From: Mikrocytos mackini
Lineage: Eukaryota > Endomyxa > Ascetosporea > Mikrocytida > Mikrocytiidae
Reading direction: 5' to 3'
DNA: 27,554 nt
Assembly (NCBI GenBank): GCA_030180075.1
Contig: JASNJN010000236.1
Location: 1 to 27,554 of the forward strand
Part shown: piece by piece, positions 9,301 through 18,883 of the stretch
Layout of the letters: each line of letters opens with the position of its first letter
How positions within the stretch are numbered: position 1 is the stretch's first letter
Notes under the pieces: model-generated
Seen by the model: the letters and a program-made list of their open reading frames with translations, nothing else
The model's database searches: none
What the model was told of the DNA's origin: nothing
Translations under genes and position numbers: made by a program

Positions 9301-10065
9301 TTATTTGTTTAAAATAGGAGTACACTTATTTCCACGTTTCTTCGTCACGTGTTCTGATATGGGTTTTGAAGTTGGCCTATTTCCAAATTCACAACCGAAA
9401 TGAAGGCTCATATACTTAAACCGCAAAAGCAAATTTCTTATTTTCTCCAATTTGCCACTTTTAGAACATGCATAATCCACGGATAAACTATTCCGAATTA
9501 TAGTGACATCTCCGGTAGATTTTACAAATAAGAGAAACAATTTCCTAAGTTCTTCGAAATTGTTAAACTTCATTCCTTCTGTGAACCAAATCTTTCCTAT
9601 TTCAGATTTATGATAAGTAACTAATGCCTCATTTTCTTTTTCATCGGCGTTTCCATAGTTTTGATCATTTAAATCCGTTAATTCATTATCACATAGACTA
9701 GGCCTTTTTAAATTGATACTTTGTTCATGAACGGGTATTATCCGTTCATGGAGAGGCGCTATGTCGTTAATATCCCAAAGTGAAGGTGAAAATTGTTGTA
9801 CTGATTGTTTAGTAGAAGAAAGTTCGAAAGTGGGGCAATGAAGAGTTGGTAGCCGTGTAGATGACTTATATATGGGATCATGCGTTGTTATACAGTTCGA
9901 CGCATCATATTGAAGTTGTGTTAGGCTGGAGTCGTGTTTTATACGCTTGGTAGTCTGTGAATTGGCTACATTCGTAACACCTTCTTTGTTTGAAGAAATT
10001 TCAGTCTTGGTTTGAATGTGGGTGTTGTTAGAGTCAGTTTCGATAAAGGGTGGCTTTCGGTCCAT
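9301..10065 (-). CDS. 254-aa protein ending in FAR1-like DNA-binding domain
   Basis: An uninterrupted ATG-initiated frame, unusual in its AT-rich surroundings. Residues 1-150 are polar, Ser/Thr/Asn-rich and probably disordered, with no membrane segment. Residues ~160-254 resemble the FAR1/WRKY-GCM1-type N-terminal domain of MULE transposases: GMKFNNFEELRKLF (the 'F.sfeEL' opening), TIIRNSLSVDYA, RFKYMSLHFGCEFG (the '.YxC..G' core) and TKKRGNKC near the end. The frame stops just after that Cys, without a DDE or SWIM region. It lies 333 bp outside the complete MULE at 10399-13929, on the opposite strand, and its domain sequence differs from that element's, so it is not a piece of it. It may be a truncated transposase of another MULE family or a transposase-derived host regulator. 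Confidence 0.55.
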   Translation of the reverse strand: MDRKPPFIETDSNNTHIQTKTEISSNKEGVTNVANSQTTKRIKHDSSLTQLQYDASNCITTHDPIYKSSTRLPTLHCPTFELSSTKQSVQQFSPSLWDINDIAPLHERIIPVHEQSINLKRPSLCDNELTDLNDQNYGNADEKENEALVTYHKSEIGKIWFTEGMKFNNFEELRKLFLLFVKSTGDVTIIRNSLSVDYACSKSGKLEKIRNLLLRFKYMSLHFGCEFGNRPTSKPISEHVTKKRGNKCTPILNK

Positions 10066-10389
10066 GGGTTATGCCTCAGATATCGTGTATAGAATTTTAA
10101 AAAATTAAAAAATTTGAAATGCTATAATTGTTCACAAACTTTTGAGCTAGACAACACATGCACATATTTGAACCGAAAACTGCCAGGAAATATAATAATA
10201 GACAAAGGTTTAGGTAAAAACAAACAACAAAACAAGCACAAAAATCGATTCTCTGTACGTTTTAAGTTAATCATAATATTAAAAGATTTATTATGATTAC
10301 AAGAACCCAGTCAATGATTTTATAAAGCTATAAATGGAGGGTTAAAATCGTAATTTGGGGTGAGTTTAGCCTTAACCCAAAATATCATA
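10066..10389. other. Intergenic region before the MULE
   Basis: AT-rich 324-bp gap. The part next to 10065 (10093-10117) holds AATTTTAAAAAATTAAAAAATTT-type sequence that may act as the promoter of the FAR1-domain gene. A 60-codon plus-strand frame here has no ATG start and is not credible. Confidence 0.5.
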
Positions 10390-10398
10390 CACAATTTG
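10390..10398. repeat. MULE target-site duplication, left
   Basis: CACAATTTG, identical to 13930-13938 and directly abutting the outer end of the left inverted repeat. Nine bases is the usual MULE duplication length. Confidence 0.9.
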
Positions 10399-10613
10399 GA
10401 TAGAGTCTAAAAACACCGTATTTTTACTTTTTTATTTGGGCTCATTTTTTTATTATTTTTTAATCAATGTTTGTTTTAACTAATTTAGAATAAACGTAAG
10501 AGCTTGGATTTAGCATTCATGCCCGTTTGCTATTTTCAGTTCATTTTTTTGAAAGTTAAAATTAATTCATGGCAATTTTCATAAATGGTAACGCAGTTTC
10601 TCCTTTGGGTTCA
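10399..10613 (+). repeat. MULE left terminal inverted repeat (215 bp)
   Basis: Runs from GATAGAGTC to ...TTTGGGTTCA and is identical in reverse complement to 13715-13929. Beyond 10613 the two ends diverge at once. Confidence 0.95.
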
Positions 10614-10711
10614 AATAAAATATGACCATGCAATTCTATTGGACTAGATTGACAACGAGTATTCAGTATTCACAAAGTTCTCGAACAATTTTAATTTTTT
10701 AAAAAATATAA

Positions 10712-12906
10712 ATGAATGATATCGAGATTTACGGGCTGATGAAGGGCTTCTCAAGCTACAAAGACCTTCAAATGGCACTACAGTCGTATGAAAAGGGAGT
10801 AAACTTAAAACTCAGCGTTTCACGTTCCGAAACGTTACAAACATATTATACACGCCTCAAGAAGAAACCAAAGAACATTACTAGAGAAAGAACATGGACC
10901 TCGTTACAATATCAATCTATAGAACTGAAATGCCAATATAGCCCCCACTGTAATTTTAAACTAAAATACAGTGCGGTTAGAGGCGTGTTGTTACTCAAAA
11001 CACATACGGATCATATATTACACCCTCAAATTACACTTGGTAACTTGAAACTATCACAAGAAACGAGTAATAAAATTCAATTTGGTATAACAAACAACGC
11101 TTCTACAAGATTGGTAGCACAGTCTATTAACGATACTGCAGACAACCGTAATATTTTTGACCCAAAATTTATACACAACAGATATACAAACAAAATAAAA
11201 AAATAAAAACAAATTCTTATCGACGATGAAATTAATTTAATGAGAAACAGAGGAGATATTACAAAACTAACCACAACTGAAGGTAAGGAAATATCTTTCT
11301 GCCAAAATGACTATATGAGGAAATTGTTCAATGTTTACTCAGAAATGATATTCATTGATTCGACTCATAACCTATTAAAATCAAAACAAACGGTTATGTT
11401 TTGGTTTTGTGTAAACGGCGAGTGCCTCACGGAACCGTTGTTATACGCGATTCTTCCTGATGAAACGAGCATAACAATCAAAACACTTTTTCAACATATA
11501 AAAGATACAAATTTAACATCACAAATTGAGGTTTTTATGACTGATAAAGATTTTGTCTTTTGTGACCAACTTATATTACATTTTCCGGAACGAAAATTAA
11601 TGCTGTGCCTTTTCCACGTTGTTCGTGTTCTATACAACAAACTTTTTAGTTTCATAACAAGAATGAGCAATGAAGACCGACTTTTTTACTTACAAACTCT
11701 TAAAAGAGTAATATATGCAAACAGTACAAATGAATATTATAACAACTTAAAAAGGATGCCTGAATCTTTTCTACAATACTATAGAAAAAACTGGAGTAAA
11801 ATTAAGAATCAATTTATTCCGTTTTTTCGCCCCAAAGTATTTAATCTTGAAAAGAAAAATAATAACGTATGCGAGGGCTACTTCTCAAAGCTCAAGCGCA
11901 ACATCAGCAAAAAAAATCAATTTGACGTTTTTATATTTAAATGCTACGAATATATTAATACTGTTAGGATTCAAACGGGGGCAAAACAGTAAGAAGATAT
12001 ATAAAATATACAAATTCTATATACAAAGTCACCGATGAGTTTACAAATAGATTTGGTAAATATCTTCTATTATGTACCAACTACTCAATAAAAGAAATCA
12101 TAAGAAACTACCGGAAGCTACAAGAGGATACTATAGCTTGTGGAAATTCAAAATGTATATATTGTGACTACGGTATATATTATGGATTACCTTGTATCCA
12201 TCAATTAAAGTATGTTCTTGCAAGCGATGACGATAAATTTTTAATTGGGTACATTAAGAAACGATGGACTAAATACAATTTTTTATTATATTCTTCGGGA
12301 TATGCACAAGATCATCACGAGGGGGTTATGAATTACATACAGACTATCTCAAGCCAGTATGTTCCTACAAATAACAATATGATAAAAAGTGAAAACAATA
12401 TTACAAAGAATGACAAACTTGAATGTATAGAAGATATTTTATTAAACAACGAGGAAGATTTACAGAATTGTCCTGAAAATGACGCAAAAAACGAGTTTGA
12501 TGTAGTTGGGGAAATTGAAGAAATGATAAAGTGTCATGGAGAACATAATAATCAAACATACGTTGAGGAATTACAAGATGAATGCTCAAATGAAAACATT
12601 ACCAGATGCTTTGATGAAACTACTATTGAAGAGTATGCAGACACTAACATATTTCATGAGATTTGTACTAATTTTACTACAGAATCTGATATTAGAGAAG
12701 ATATAGGTGAAGATTTAATAAAGGATAAAATTGATAATAAAATACAAAATTATAATGAGCGAATTAACAAACAGGCGAAGAAGAAAATTTTTAAAGTGAT
12801 TAGAAAAAAGTTGGATTTTATGTTAGACGACTTGGAGGGGCGACATGATATTGAGATCGTAAAGAAATTGGAAGACTTTATACATGAACTAGAAGATGCA
12901 TCTTAA
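10712..12906 (+). pseudogene. MULE transposase, interrupted by one stop and one frameshift
   Basis: About 731 codons from ATG 10712 to TAA 12906 in three pieces. Piece 1 (10712-11206) is a FAR1/FLYWCH-like DNA-binding region: GFSSYKDLQMALQSYEK, then SIELKCQYSPHCNFKLKY and THTDHILHP. It ends at an in-frame TAA (11204-11206) within a run of A, and piece 2 follows in the same frame. Piece 2 (to 11992) holds the DDE catalytic core: FIDSTH (first Asp), FMTDKDFVFCD (second Asp), LMLCLFHV (the C..H motif) and NNVCEGYFSKLKR (candidate Glu). The frame then shifts by -1 or +2 between 11968 and 11992 near GGGGGCAAAAC. Piece 3 contains a SWIM zinc finger (12154-12201, CIYC...GLPCIH) and an acidic C-terminus. 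The shift site has no canonical X XXY YYZ slippery heptamer, so mutation or sequencing error is more likely than programmed shifting. Confidence 0.9.
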
Positions 12907-13714
12907 TTAGAAGGTTATAATATGTTGAACGGTCGTGGGTAATTCAATGCGCATATTATGGAAACTATATGCTCAAAGCAACTAATTTATTAAGCTTATT
13001 ATCTTTATATTGAATTGTCCATATGTATAGCTTTACTGTTTTATATGCCTACTTTTTATTATATTATTATGTTTCAAAATTAATTATTAATTATGAAAAC
13101 TAAAATAAGGAATTTAAAAGGTATTAAACAACATTGTCATAGCTAATTTCCAACCGTTATTTTATACATAACACAACCTAGATCTTGATATTCTGTAAAC
13201 TTCATATAAATACAAATAAATTGCATATTTGTAAAGGATACTTTTAATTTCATTATAACTCAATCAATCGAAACTAAATCCGAATTATATTCCCTCTGTA
13301 ATAATATAAAAGACCAGTATATCTATTTTTTCGTCTTATTTATATGTTTTTTGTTTGAATACGAAGCGTCTTTTCGAATACAACAAAGTTATTGAGAGAG
13401 TTTAATACGTGCGGTTCCTATTAAACATTCATTTTCAAGCTTATCCGACTCCCGTTTCTTGGTTGTAATCTGAGAAAAGTGAAACTTGTGACGGAGTAAT
13501 CTTACACATTATGCTAGGAATCAAGAGAGTGTGTAAGTGTAGTATATTCGCATTGTGGTACATTTCGTTGTTTATGGTTATTAAATGCTAACATGATGCA
13601 ACATTTCCACAGAAGTTCATGTTGTCTTATTTTCCTTGTTCCACAGAAGTCTATGGTGCCCTGTTCCGCAATTGTAACGATGAAACGCGCTATACTCATC
13701 CAATATGTATAATC
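12907..13714. other. Non-coding 3' interior of the MULE
   Basis: About 800 bp between the transposase stop and the right inverted repeat. It is AT-rich with no open frame of interest and no captured host gene fragment that I can recognise. Confidence 0.7.
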
Positions 13715-13929
13715 TGAACCCAAAGGAGAAACTGCGTTACCATTTATGAAAATTGCCATGAATTAATTTTAACTTTCAAAAAAATGAACTGAAAATAGCA
13801 AACGGGCATGAATGCTAAATCCAAGCTCTTACGTTTATTCTAAATTAGTTAAAACAAACATTGATTAAAAAATAATAAAAAAATGAGCCCAAATAAAAAA
13901 GTAAAAATACGGTGTTTTTAGACTCTATC
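13715..13929 (-). repeat. MULE right terminal inverted repeat (215 bp)
   Basis: Reverse complement of 10399-10613 with no difference found. The minus-strand frame that crosses it (13514-13759) is an accidental reading of the repeat and not a gene. Confidence 0.95.
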
Positions 13930-13938
13930 CACAATTTG
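13930..13938. repeat. MULE target-site duplication, right
   Basis: CACAATTTG, identical to 10390-10398 and abutting the right end of the element. Confidence 0.9.
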
Positions 13939-14091
13939 ATGATAATTTAAAAAATCACCAGATTCCTTGCCAAAGAACCCAAACATATTAGTTTCGCTTT
14001 ATAAGCTTCTTTAATATTTAAATTAATTAAAGCAATTACGTCTAAAAGCGATGATATTTTGCGTTTGTAATTTTTCAAATTTAAGTTGCAA
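13939..14091 (+). promoter_or_regulatory. Upstream region of the discoidin-repeat gene
   Basis: Short AT-rich leader between the MULE target duplication and the ATG at 14092. TTTTTCAAATTTAAG at 14071-14085 places AAATTT 15 bases before the ATG, as in other genes of the window. This is inferred from position and shared motif only. Confidence 0.4.
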
Positions 14092-17000
14092 ATGGAAGTT
14101 ATTGACTCTCAAACATCAATACAGGATCTCATCGACCAGGAACTACTTGATATCGATCAAGACACACTGGGAATATTGAAAGAAAACTGGATTAATTGCG
14201 CATATGATGTACTCAACCTAATCCATACAGGGAAGTTGAAACAGCTGGGTATTAAAAATGAGGGGCAATTAGAACTGCAATTTCAAAAGTTCCTGTTCCC
14301 TTCTCCAGATATTCAAAAGTACGCATCCCTCTTGACATACTACACGGCTATGTATGACATTCGAAACAGACAGGGCCCGTTTATCAAGCAGGGGATCATT
14401 CATTCGCTTGGAACAAAATTCAACACCAAGGCATTCGTAAATCCGGTAGAAACGCGAGACATAAGGATGTCTTGCAACCGGAGTGTGGATATTCCGATAC
14501 GAAACATCGTCACAGACAACGACAGCACGATAATAATCATCGACTCGAGTGACACTCGGATTAAGCTAAACTTCAATGGATACAAAGCTAAAGTAACCGA
14601 ATTTGCTTGCACAATAGACCCCAACATAGGGATGTTACCTGTCATGTTCGAGTTATTCGGCTCAAACAACGATATCTCTTGGGTTAAACTGTTCAGCACC
14701 CAACCAATGAAAAGTAACACAAATGTCCCAGTCATTAGAAGCACATTACTAAACAGAAACCAGGCGTTGTTTACTATAAAGGATATACTATGTCCTCCAA
14801 AATTCTTCACATACTTTATGTTGGTGATGCCTCAGTCATACAACAACAGTATCGTTGGAATCTCGCAGTTCGAAATGTACGGGTGCATCGCCAAAGATCC
14901 CATTGCGAATTACACACTAGAGAGGAAATACGAGTGTGCGTACCAGAATGACTTGGACACAAACGGACTTATTTCGTATATCGGAAAGACTTCGGTGGGT
15001 TTTAGAAATCCCGTCATACTTGGGAAGGTCGGGGTCGAGAGCTCCGCGTTATATCAAGAGAGCCCGCCTGCACTGGCGTTGTTAAACAGGGAACTTGTAC
15101 CCTTTTCCACAGATTTTACATCCGATGCCTATGTTAGCTTCGATTTCTCTCCTTACTACATCAGAATCAACAACTACACACTAGTTCATTATACCTCTTA
15201 TGACAAAGAAGCTGTGAGTTACTGGGAATTCCAAGCGTTCGACGAAACGGCGGGCATTTGGAAAGTGTTAAAGAAGCACGATAACGATAAAAGCTTGAAG
15301 CATAGAGGGGCGTCCAAAACATGGCAAATAACAACCTCTCTCTTCGCCTCTAAATTCAGAATTTTAATGACCGGACCGAACTCAAACAAGAACTGGTACC
15401 TGTGCCTCGGGATGATAGAATTCTATGGGTTGGTCAAATACCCCGAAGAGTTTTCCATCGACTACAATAGAATACCTAACAGAACTAAAATAAATTCTCC
15501 TCTTGACCTTAGATATTTACAGTACATCCAAATTTTAAACAACTCTCTTGACAACAACAGGGGAATTTTGTACTTCATTGGCACAGAGGGCTTGCAAAAC
15601 TATTTTACAGATTATAGAACTAACTCCGAAATAGAGTACCAAGATTCCTTCGGGAAGTTAGAATATAAAGACACTCCTAAAACTACTAAAACTAATATTA
15701 GTTTAAAAGACAACAAAAAACCTAAGAAAGAAAAGGACAAAAACAAAACTGACGCGGTTAAAAAGAAACCCGAACATGATCCCAACCCTGATAAACTCGA
15801 TCATCTCTTCGACGACTTATTCGTAGAAAAGCCATCTAAAACTGACAGTGTACCTCCAATAGAAGACGGAGAAGAAACAATCGTCGAAGAAAACAGCATC
15901 GATGACGATAAGAAAAAGTATGTCCATTACAACGTTGAAGTAAAAGAAGGCCCTAAAAAGGGTGTAATTTCTATAAAGTTCAAAAATATCCTCATCAAAC
16001 CATCCGGATATACAATTAGCTATTACCAAATAGATGCTTTCAAATCTATTCCACATTTCAAGCTTTTTGGAATATTCGGAAATAAAAAATGGTTATTGTC
16101 CGAACAGAGTTCTCCTGACTCATTCAACGAAGAAAACCCGACGCTCGAATTCCAAACTAGCAATGAAGGCCTTTTCTGTAACGAAATACTCCTTAAGTTA
16201 GATTGTCTTTATACTAAAGAAGAACTCAGAACAATATCGAACATGTTTGATTTGTACGGAATAATAGTCGACTATAAAGGTGTTTATAACTATGCACGAA
16301 CACAGAATCCCGGAGAGCGTATGAAGAGCATGGTAAGGAGGTCAACAGGCTCAACGGGTATGGGAAGTGGCAACCAGAACACGGCTATTGGAGGAGTGCT
16401 GCTTGATTCACAGCCCCTTGACAGTGTAAACATTCTGTCTCAATACGATGCAAAGGCTCTTCAAAATGACCATTTTGTAACCATATTCAGCTCGAAGGCG
16501 GACGAGTTTAGTGGGATGCCTTACGAAGGTTTCATCAATTCAACAGAGACATTGGTTACGCTAAAAGAAGGTGCCGAAGTGGTCTTAGGTTGCGACATAA
16601 AAGGATTCTTTTTCAACATATTTTCATACTCCCTCATAGTCTCTGAACTGGCCTTTATGTTCGGTGCACCGAAGTGCTGGTCGATCGAAATCAGTATGGA
16701 TGGTAATAACTGGCAGGAATTAGATAACAAGATGTTGGCAAATAACCTACAAGATTCATCAGAAAACAGATTCGACGTACAAATTAATCATACGTTTATA
16801 GACAAACTTAGAATCAAACAGAAAGGGGTTAACTCGATAGGCAAAACAGGGTTTAGTCTGAATTGTATAAGTTTGTTCGGTGCCATTTTGAAGCCGCACA
16901 GCATCTTAACATGGAAGCCGGAGTCTAAGATTAAACTTGAAAAGAACAATACCAAAGCAGACGTACGGTTGTTGAAGGTGGAAAAGGATTCGATTGAATC

Positions 17001-17376
17001 ATCGGACTTTGTGCTGAATGATATTATTGACCATGAGTTTGGCGTGCTAATAAGCAATAAAAGTCTAATAAACGACGCCCAGTTTGAGTTTTTGTCCCTA
17101 TCGTTATGCGAGGCTAATACAGAGGATAATCACAGCCCGCTTTTTAAAATCGATAAAGTTTTGGTAAAGTCACAAAGCAAGACGAAGAAGTTTGAGTGTT
17201 TCACCAGTAATAAGAACGTAGTTTTCATTACGATTCAAAAAGACAAGATTTTAATTGATAACAACGAAAACGTATTGGCGCTAGAAAATGATTTTAAAGG
17301 TGAGTTAAAAAAGAATTACAAGCTTGTGTTGAAGTTCAAGGGAGGGATGGCTATAGCGGGTCTAGTTATGAAATAA
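14092..17376 (+). CDS. Large intracellular protein with repeated discoidin (F5/8 type C-like) domains
   Basis: 1094 codons from the ATG at 14092 (MEVIDSQTS); an upstream in-frame TTG at 14086 is not a likely start. There is no signal peptide or membrane segment, so it is probably cytosolic. After a helical N-terminus (1-110), discoidin-like beta-sandwiches can be picked out at about 150-262 (FELFGSNNDISWVKL), 345-442 (YWEFQAFDET..IWKVL closing with MIEFYGLV), 620-720 (FKLFGIFGNKKWLL closing with MFDLYGII) and 830-927 (WSIEISMDGNNWQELD closing with CISLFGAIL). The 'S.D...W..L' and '(I/M)(E/F)FYG' closings are hallmarks of the F5/8C fold as seen in BTB-associated intracellular proteins. A Lys/Asp/Glu-rich linker (~540-606) splits the repeats into two pairs. 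No BTB domain is evident. Binding to carbohydrate, lipid or protein is possible; none is demonstrated. It converges on the next gene with a 62-bp gap. Confidence 0.75.
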   Translation: MEVIDSQTSIQDLIDQELLDIDQDTLGILKENWINCAYDVLNLIHTGKLKQLGIKNEGQLELQFQKFLFPSPDIQKYASLLTYYTAMYDIRNRQGPFIKQGIIHSLGTKFNTKAFVNPVETRDIRMSCNRSVDIPIRNIVTDNDSTIIIIDSSDTRIKLNFNGYKAKVTEFACTIDPNIGMLPVMFELFGSNNDISWVKLFSTQPMKSNTNVPVIRSTLLNRNQALFTIKDILCPPKFFTYFMLVMPQSYNNSIVGISQFEMYGCIAKDPIANYTLERKYECAYQNDLDTNGLISYIGKTSVGFRNPVILGKVGVESSALYQESPPALALLNRELVPFSTDFTSDAYVSFDFSPYYIRINNYTLVHYTSYDKEAVSYWEFQAFDETAGIWKVLKKHDNDKSLKHRGASKTWQITTSLFASKFRILMTGPNSNKNWYLCLGMIEFYGLVKYPEEFSIDYNRIPNRTKINSPLDLRYLQYIQILNNSLDNNRGILYFIGTEGLQNYFTDYRTNSEIEYQDSFGKLEYKDTPKTTKTNISLKDNKKPKKEKDKNKTDAVKKKPEHDPNPDKLDHLFDDLFVEKPSKTDSVPPIEDGEETIVEENSIDDDKKKYVHYNVEVKEGPKKGVISIKFKNILIKPSGYTISYYQIDAFKSIPHFKLFGIFGNKKWLLSEQSSPDSFNEENPTLEFQTSNEGLFCNEILLKLDCLYTKEELRTISNMFDLYGIIVDYKGVYNYARTQNPGERMKSMVRRSTGSTGMGSGNQNTAIGGVLLDSQPLDSVNILSQYDAKALQNDHFVTIFSSKADEFSGMPYEGFINSTETLVTLKEGAEVVLGCDIKGFFFNIFSYSLIVSELAFMFGAPKCWSIEISMDGNNWQELDNKMLANNLQDSSENRFDVQINHTFIDKLRIKQKGVNSIGKTGFSLNCISLFGAILKPHSILTWKPESKIKLEKNNTKADVRLLKVEKDSIESSDFVLNDIIDHEFGVLISNKSLINDAQFEFLSLSLCEANTEDNHSPLFKIDKVLVKSQSKTKKFECFTSNKNVVFITIQKDKILIDNNENVLALENDFKGELKKNYKLVLKFKGGMAIAGLVMK

Positions 17377-17438
17377 TGAACATAGTAATTAAATATTTTC
17401 ATTTATAAATAAGGAGGTTGATTAATGGTACCCTGTGT

Positions 17439-18839
17439 TCATTTGTCTTTATAAATGTTTACAAATCCCTTTGAAGTCCCAATTAATATCCTTGGCCCCG
17501 ATGTTTTGTTGTCTGTACTTAAGTCCGCGCTTCTTATATACAAATTCATCCCCCACACTGTCCAAAGTTTGATTTCGTATCTAACTTTGTCTGCACTTTT
17601 AATTTCTTCTACACTAAATTGTCGAACACCATTTTTTTTGTCTACACAATAAAACAGTCCTATTTTGCTGTTGTTATCGTAAAATATTTCCTTTATTTTA
17701 TTCCCTAGAATATTCTTTGAAAAGAACGTATCAATATACTTTACATTGTTGTCAGGCGTTATCTTATAAAAGTGCACCTTTCCAAGTTTCGTTCCTACGA
17801 ATAGTATGTTTTCTTTTTGGTCGTAACAACTACAGCATGCGCCCAAGAGGTTCTTGTCATAAATAACCTTTACCGTGTCAAACTTGCCATTTTCACCCTT
17901 ATTAACAACAATGAAGTTATTCACATTGTTAATTGCCAACAGAGTGTCGTCTTTTAAATGTTCAACTGTTTTAATTTTGAAGTTTTGCAACAAGGCCATT
18001 TTTAATTCTACAAACTGAACGAATCTGAGATCGGGCTTTTGGAAGAAGAAAATCCGGCGACCATTGAAGGAAGCCACAAACCCTTCTGTCTGTATGATGT
18101 TTTTAAACCTACATCTCACCTCATTTGGGAGTTGAACATTTAGTTTGGCTTTATAATCGGCAGAAAACCCACTTTCTAAGTCTGATTTTAAAATGTAGAA
18201 TCTATTTTCGGAAGTTACCAAGAAAAAAGAAGCTGTGAGTTTGTGGACATCAAAGATTTTGCAGTCGAAATCGAATCGCTTTATAAATTTTGTTTTCTTG
18301 TATGATTGTGTGCTTTTGAATTTGTTCACGTAAATTGTCTTTTTGTTTGGAAAAATGAGGAAAATTAAATTCTGATCAATGAAGGCTTTTATTTTGTAAG
18401 CATCCTTTGCTGAGGGTTTAATACTCATCTCTGAAAGCTTCTGAGGGTCTTCGGAGGCACTTAGCTGGTTATATTGAAGATGATCGGACAGTGTGTTTGA
18501 AACGGGCGGCGCACTGAAGAAGAATTTTGAAATGAACTTTAATTTGTTCAACGGTTCGTTCGTACTCATAGGGGTAGTGATGTTCTGTGATACGTGGACT
18601 TCTTTTTCCGAAGTAAGGCAGTCACTGAATTTAACTAACTCTGGAATATCCCCAAGGAACACTTTTCTTCGAGCCGATTCTTTTTCTTTTGTGTTGGAGT
18701 CTAAAGGTTGGAGACTAAGATTTTGTTCATAAATTCTACCCGGGTTTACTTTCACTCGTTTTGTCTTATATACTTCTTTTTGTATACCGGGAAACAACAG
18801 TTCCCTTTTTTGTTCTTTTGTGGTCTCTGGTTCACTCAT
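17439..18839 (-). CDS. Probable beta-propeller (WD40-like) protein, 466 aa
   Basis: ATG at 18839 gives MSEPETTKEQ; an in-frame ATG at 18860 would add seven residues and leave only 23 bp to Vps53, so I prefer the inner start. Residues 1-145 are polar and probably disordered, with basic patches. From about 150 on, the sequence is a series of short beta-strand repeats: FIDQNLIFLIFPNKKTIYVN, KLTASFFLVTSENRFYILK, DTLLAINNVNNFIVVNKG, KENILFVGTKLGKVHFYKI and GPRILIGTSKGFVNIYKD at the very end. The 'ilfvGt..G.vhfYki' and 'ilIGtskGfVniY' blades are WD40-like, though WD dipeptides are absent. I do not recognise an orthologue; a scaffold role is only inference. It is head-to-head with Vps53 and tail-to-tail with the discoidin gene. 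Confidence 0.7.
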   Translation of the reverse strand: MSEPETTKEQKRELLFPGIQKEVYKTKRVKVNPGRIYEQNLSLQPLDSNTKEKESARRKVFLGDIPELVKFSDCLTSEKEVHVSQNITTPMSTNEPLNKLKFISKFFFSAPPVSNTLSDHLQYNQLSASEDPQKLSEMSIKPSAKDAYKIKAFIDQNLIFLIFPNKKTIYVNKFKSTQSYKKTKFIKRFDFDCKIFDVHKLTASFFLVTSENRFYILKSDLESGFSADYKAKLNVQLPNEVRCRFKNIIQTEGFVASFNGRRIFFFQKPDLRFVQFVELKMALLQNFKIKTVEHLKDDTLLAINNVNNFIVVNKGENGKFDTVKVIYDKNLLGACCSCYDQKENILFVGTKLGKVHFYKITPDNNVKYIDTFFSKNILGNKIKEIFYDNNSKIGLFYCVDKKNGVRQFSVEEIKSADKVRYEIKLWTVWGMNLYIRSADLSTDNKTSGPRILIGTSKGFVNIYKDK

Positions 18840-18883
18840 ACAAAGGTTGTTGGTTTTCAACTTTTAAATTTTTAGAATATCGA
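18840..18883. promoter_or_regulatory. 44-bp bidirectional promoter, propeller gene / VPS53
   Basis: Only 44 bp separate the two start codons, so initiation for both genes must use this stretch or the neighbouring coding sequence. It contains TCAACTTTTAAATTTTT (18857-18873), with AAATTT 18 bases before the VPS53 ATG. The same block recurs between the surface-protein and IMP4 genes. Confidence 0.5.

Larger units (their letters stand above)
10399..13929 (+). mobile_element. Complete MULE (Mutator-like) DNA transposon, 3531 bp
   Basis: The element starts GATAGAGTC and ends GACTCTATC. It has 215-bp terminal inverted repeats that I read as identical (10399-10613 and 13715-13929) and is flanked by the perfect 9-bp duplication CACAATTTG. 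Inside is a plus-strand transposase region (10712-12906) with FAR1-like, DDE and SWIM parts, then about 800 bp of non-coding DNA before the right repeat. Long inverted repeats, a 9-bp duplication and a SWIM-containing transposase together define Mutator-like elements. Identical repeats argue for recent insertion. The right end lies 162 bp upstream of the start codon of the discoidin-repeat gene, so the insertion may have altered that gene's promoter. Confidence 0.95.

Noticed and set aside
11960-11995. Programmed -1 frameshift in the MULE transposase
   Set aside because: The overlap contains no canonical X XXY YYZ slippery heptamer, and a second, unrelated interruption exists upstream; an indel in GGGGGCAAAA is simpler.
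11960-11995. Short intron joining transposase pieces 2 and 3
   Set aside because: The GT...AG segment here is 27 bases, a multiple of three, and would lead straight into the TAA; no other gene in the window needs an intron.
13514-13759. Minus-strand 81-codon frame across the right MULE end
   Set aside because: It reads through the terminal inverted repeat and has no family resemblance; an accidental frame.
14400-14810. 136-codon minus-strand frame inside the discoidin gene, and similar antisense frames in other large genes
   Set aside because: Shadow of the real coding strand; no start context or family signal.
18761-18883. 41-codon N-terminal extension of Vps53
   Set aside because: It overlaps the start of the divergent gene, lies before the shared promoter motif, and is unlike the Vps53 N-terminus; the ATG at 18884 fits better.
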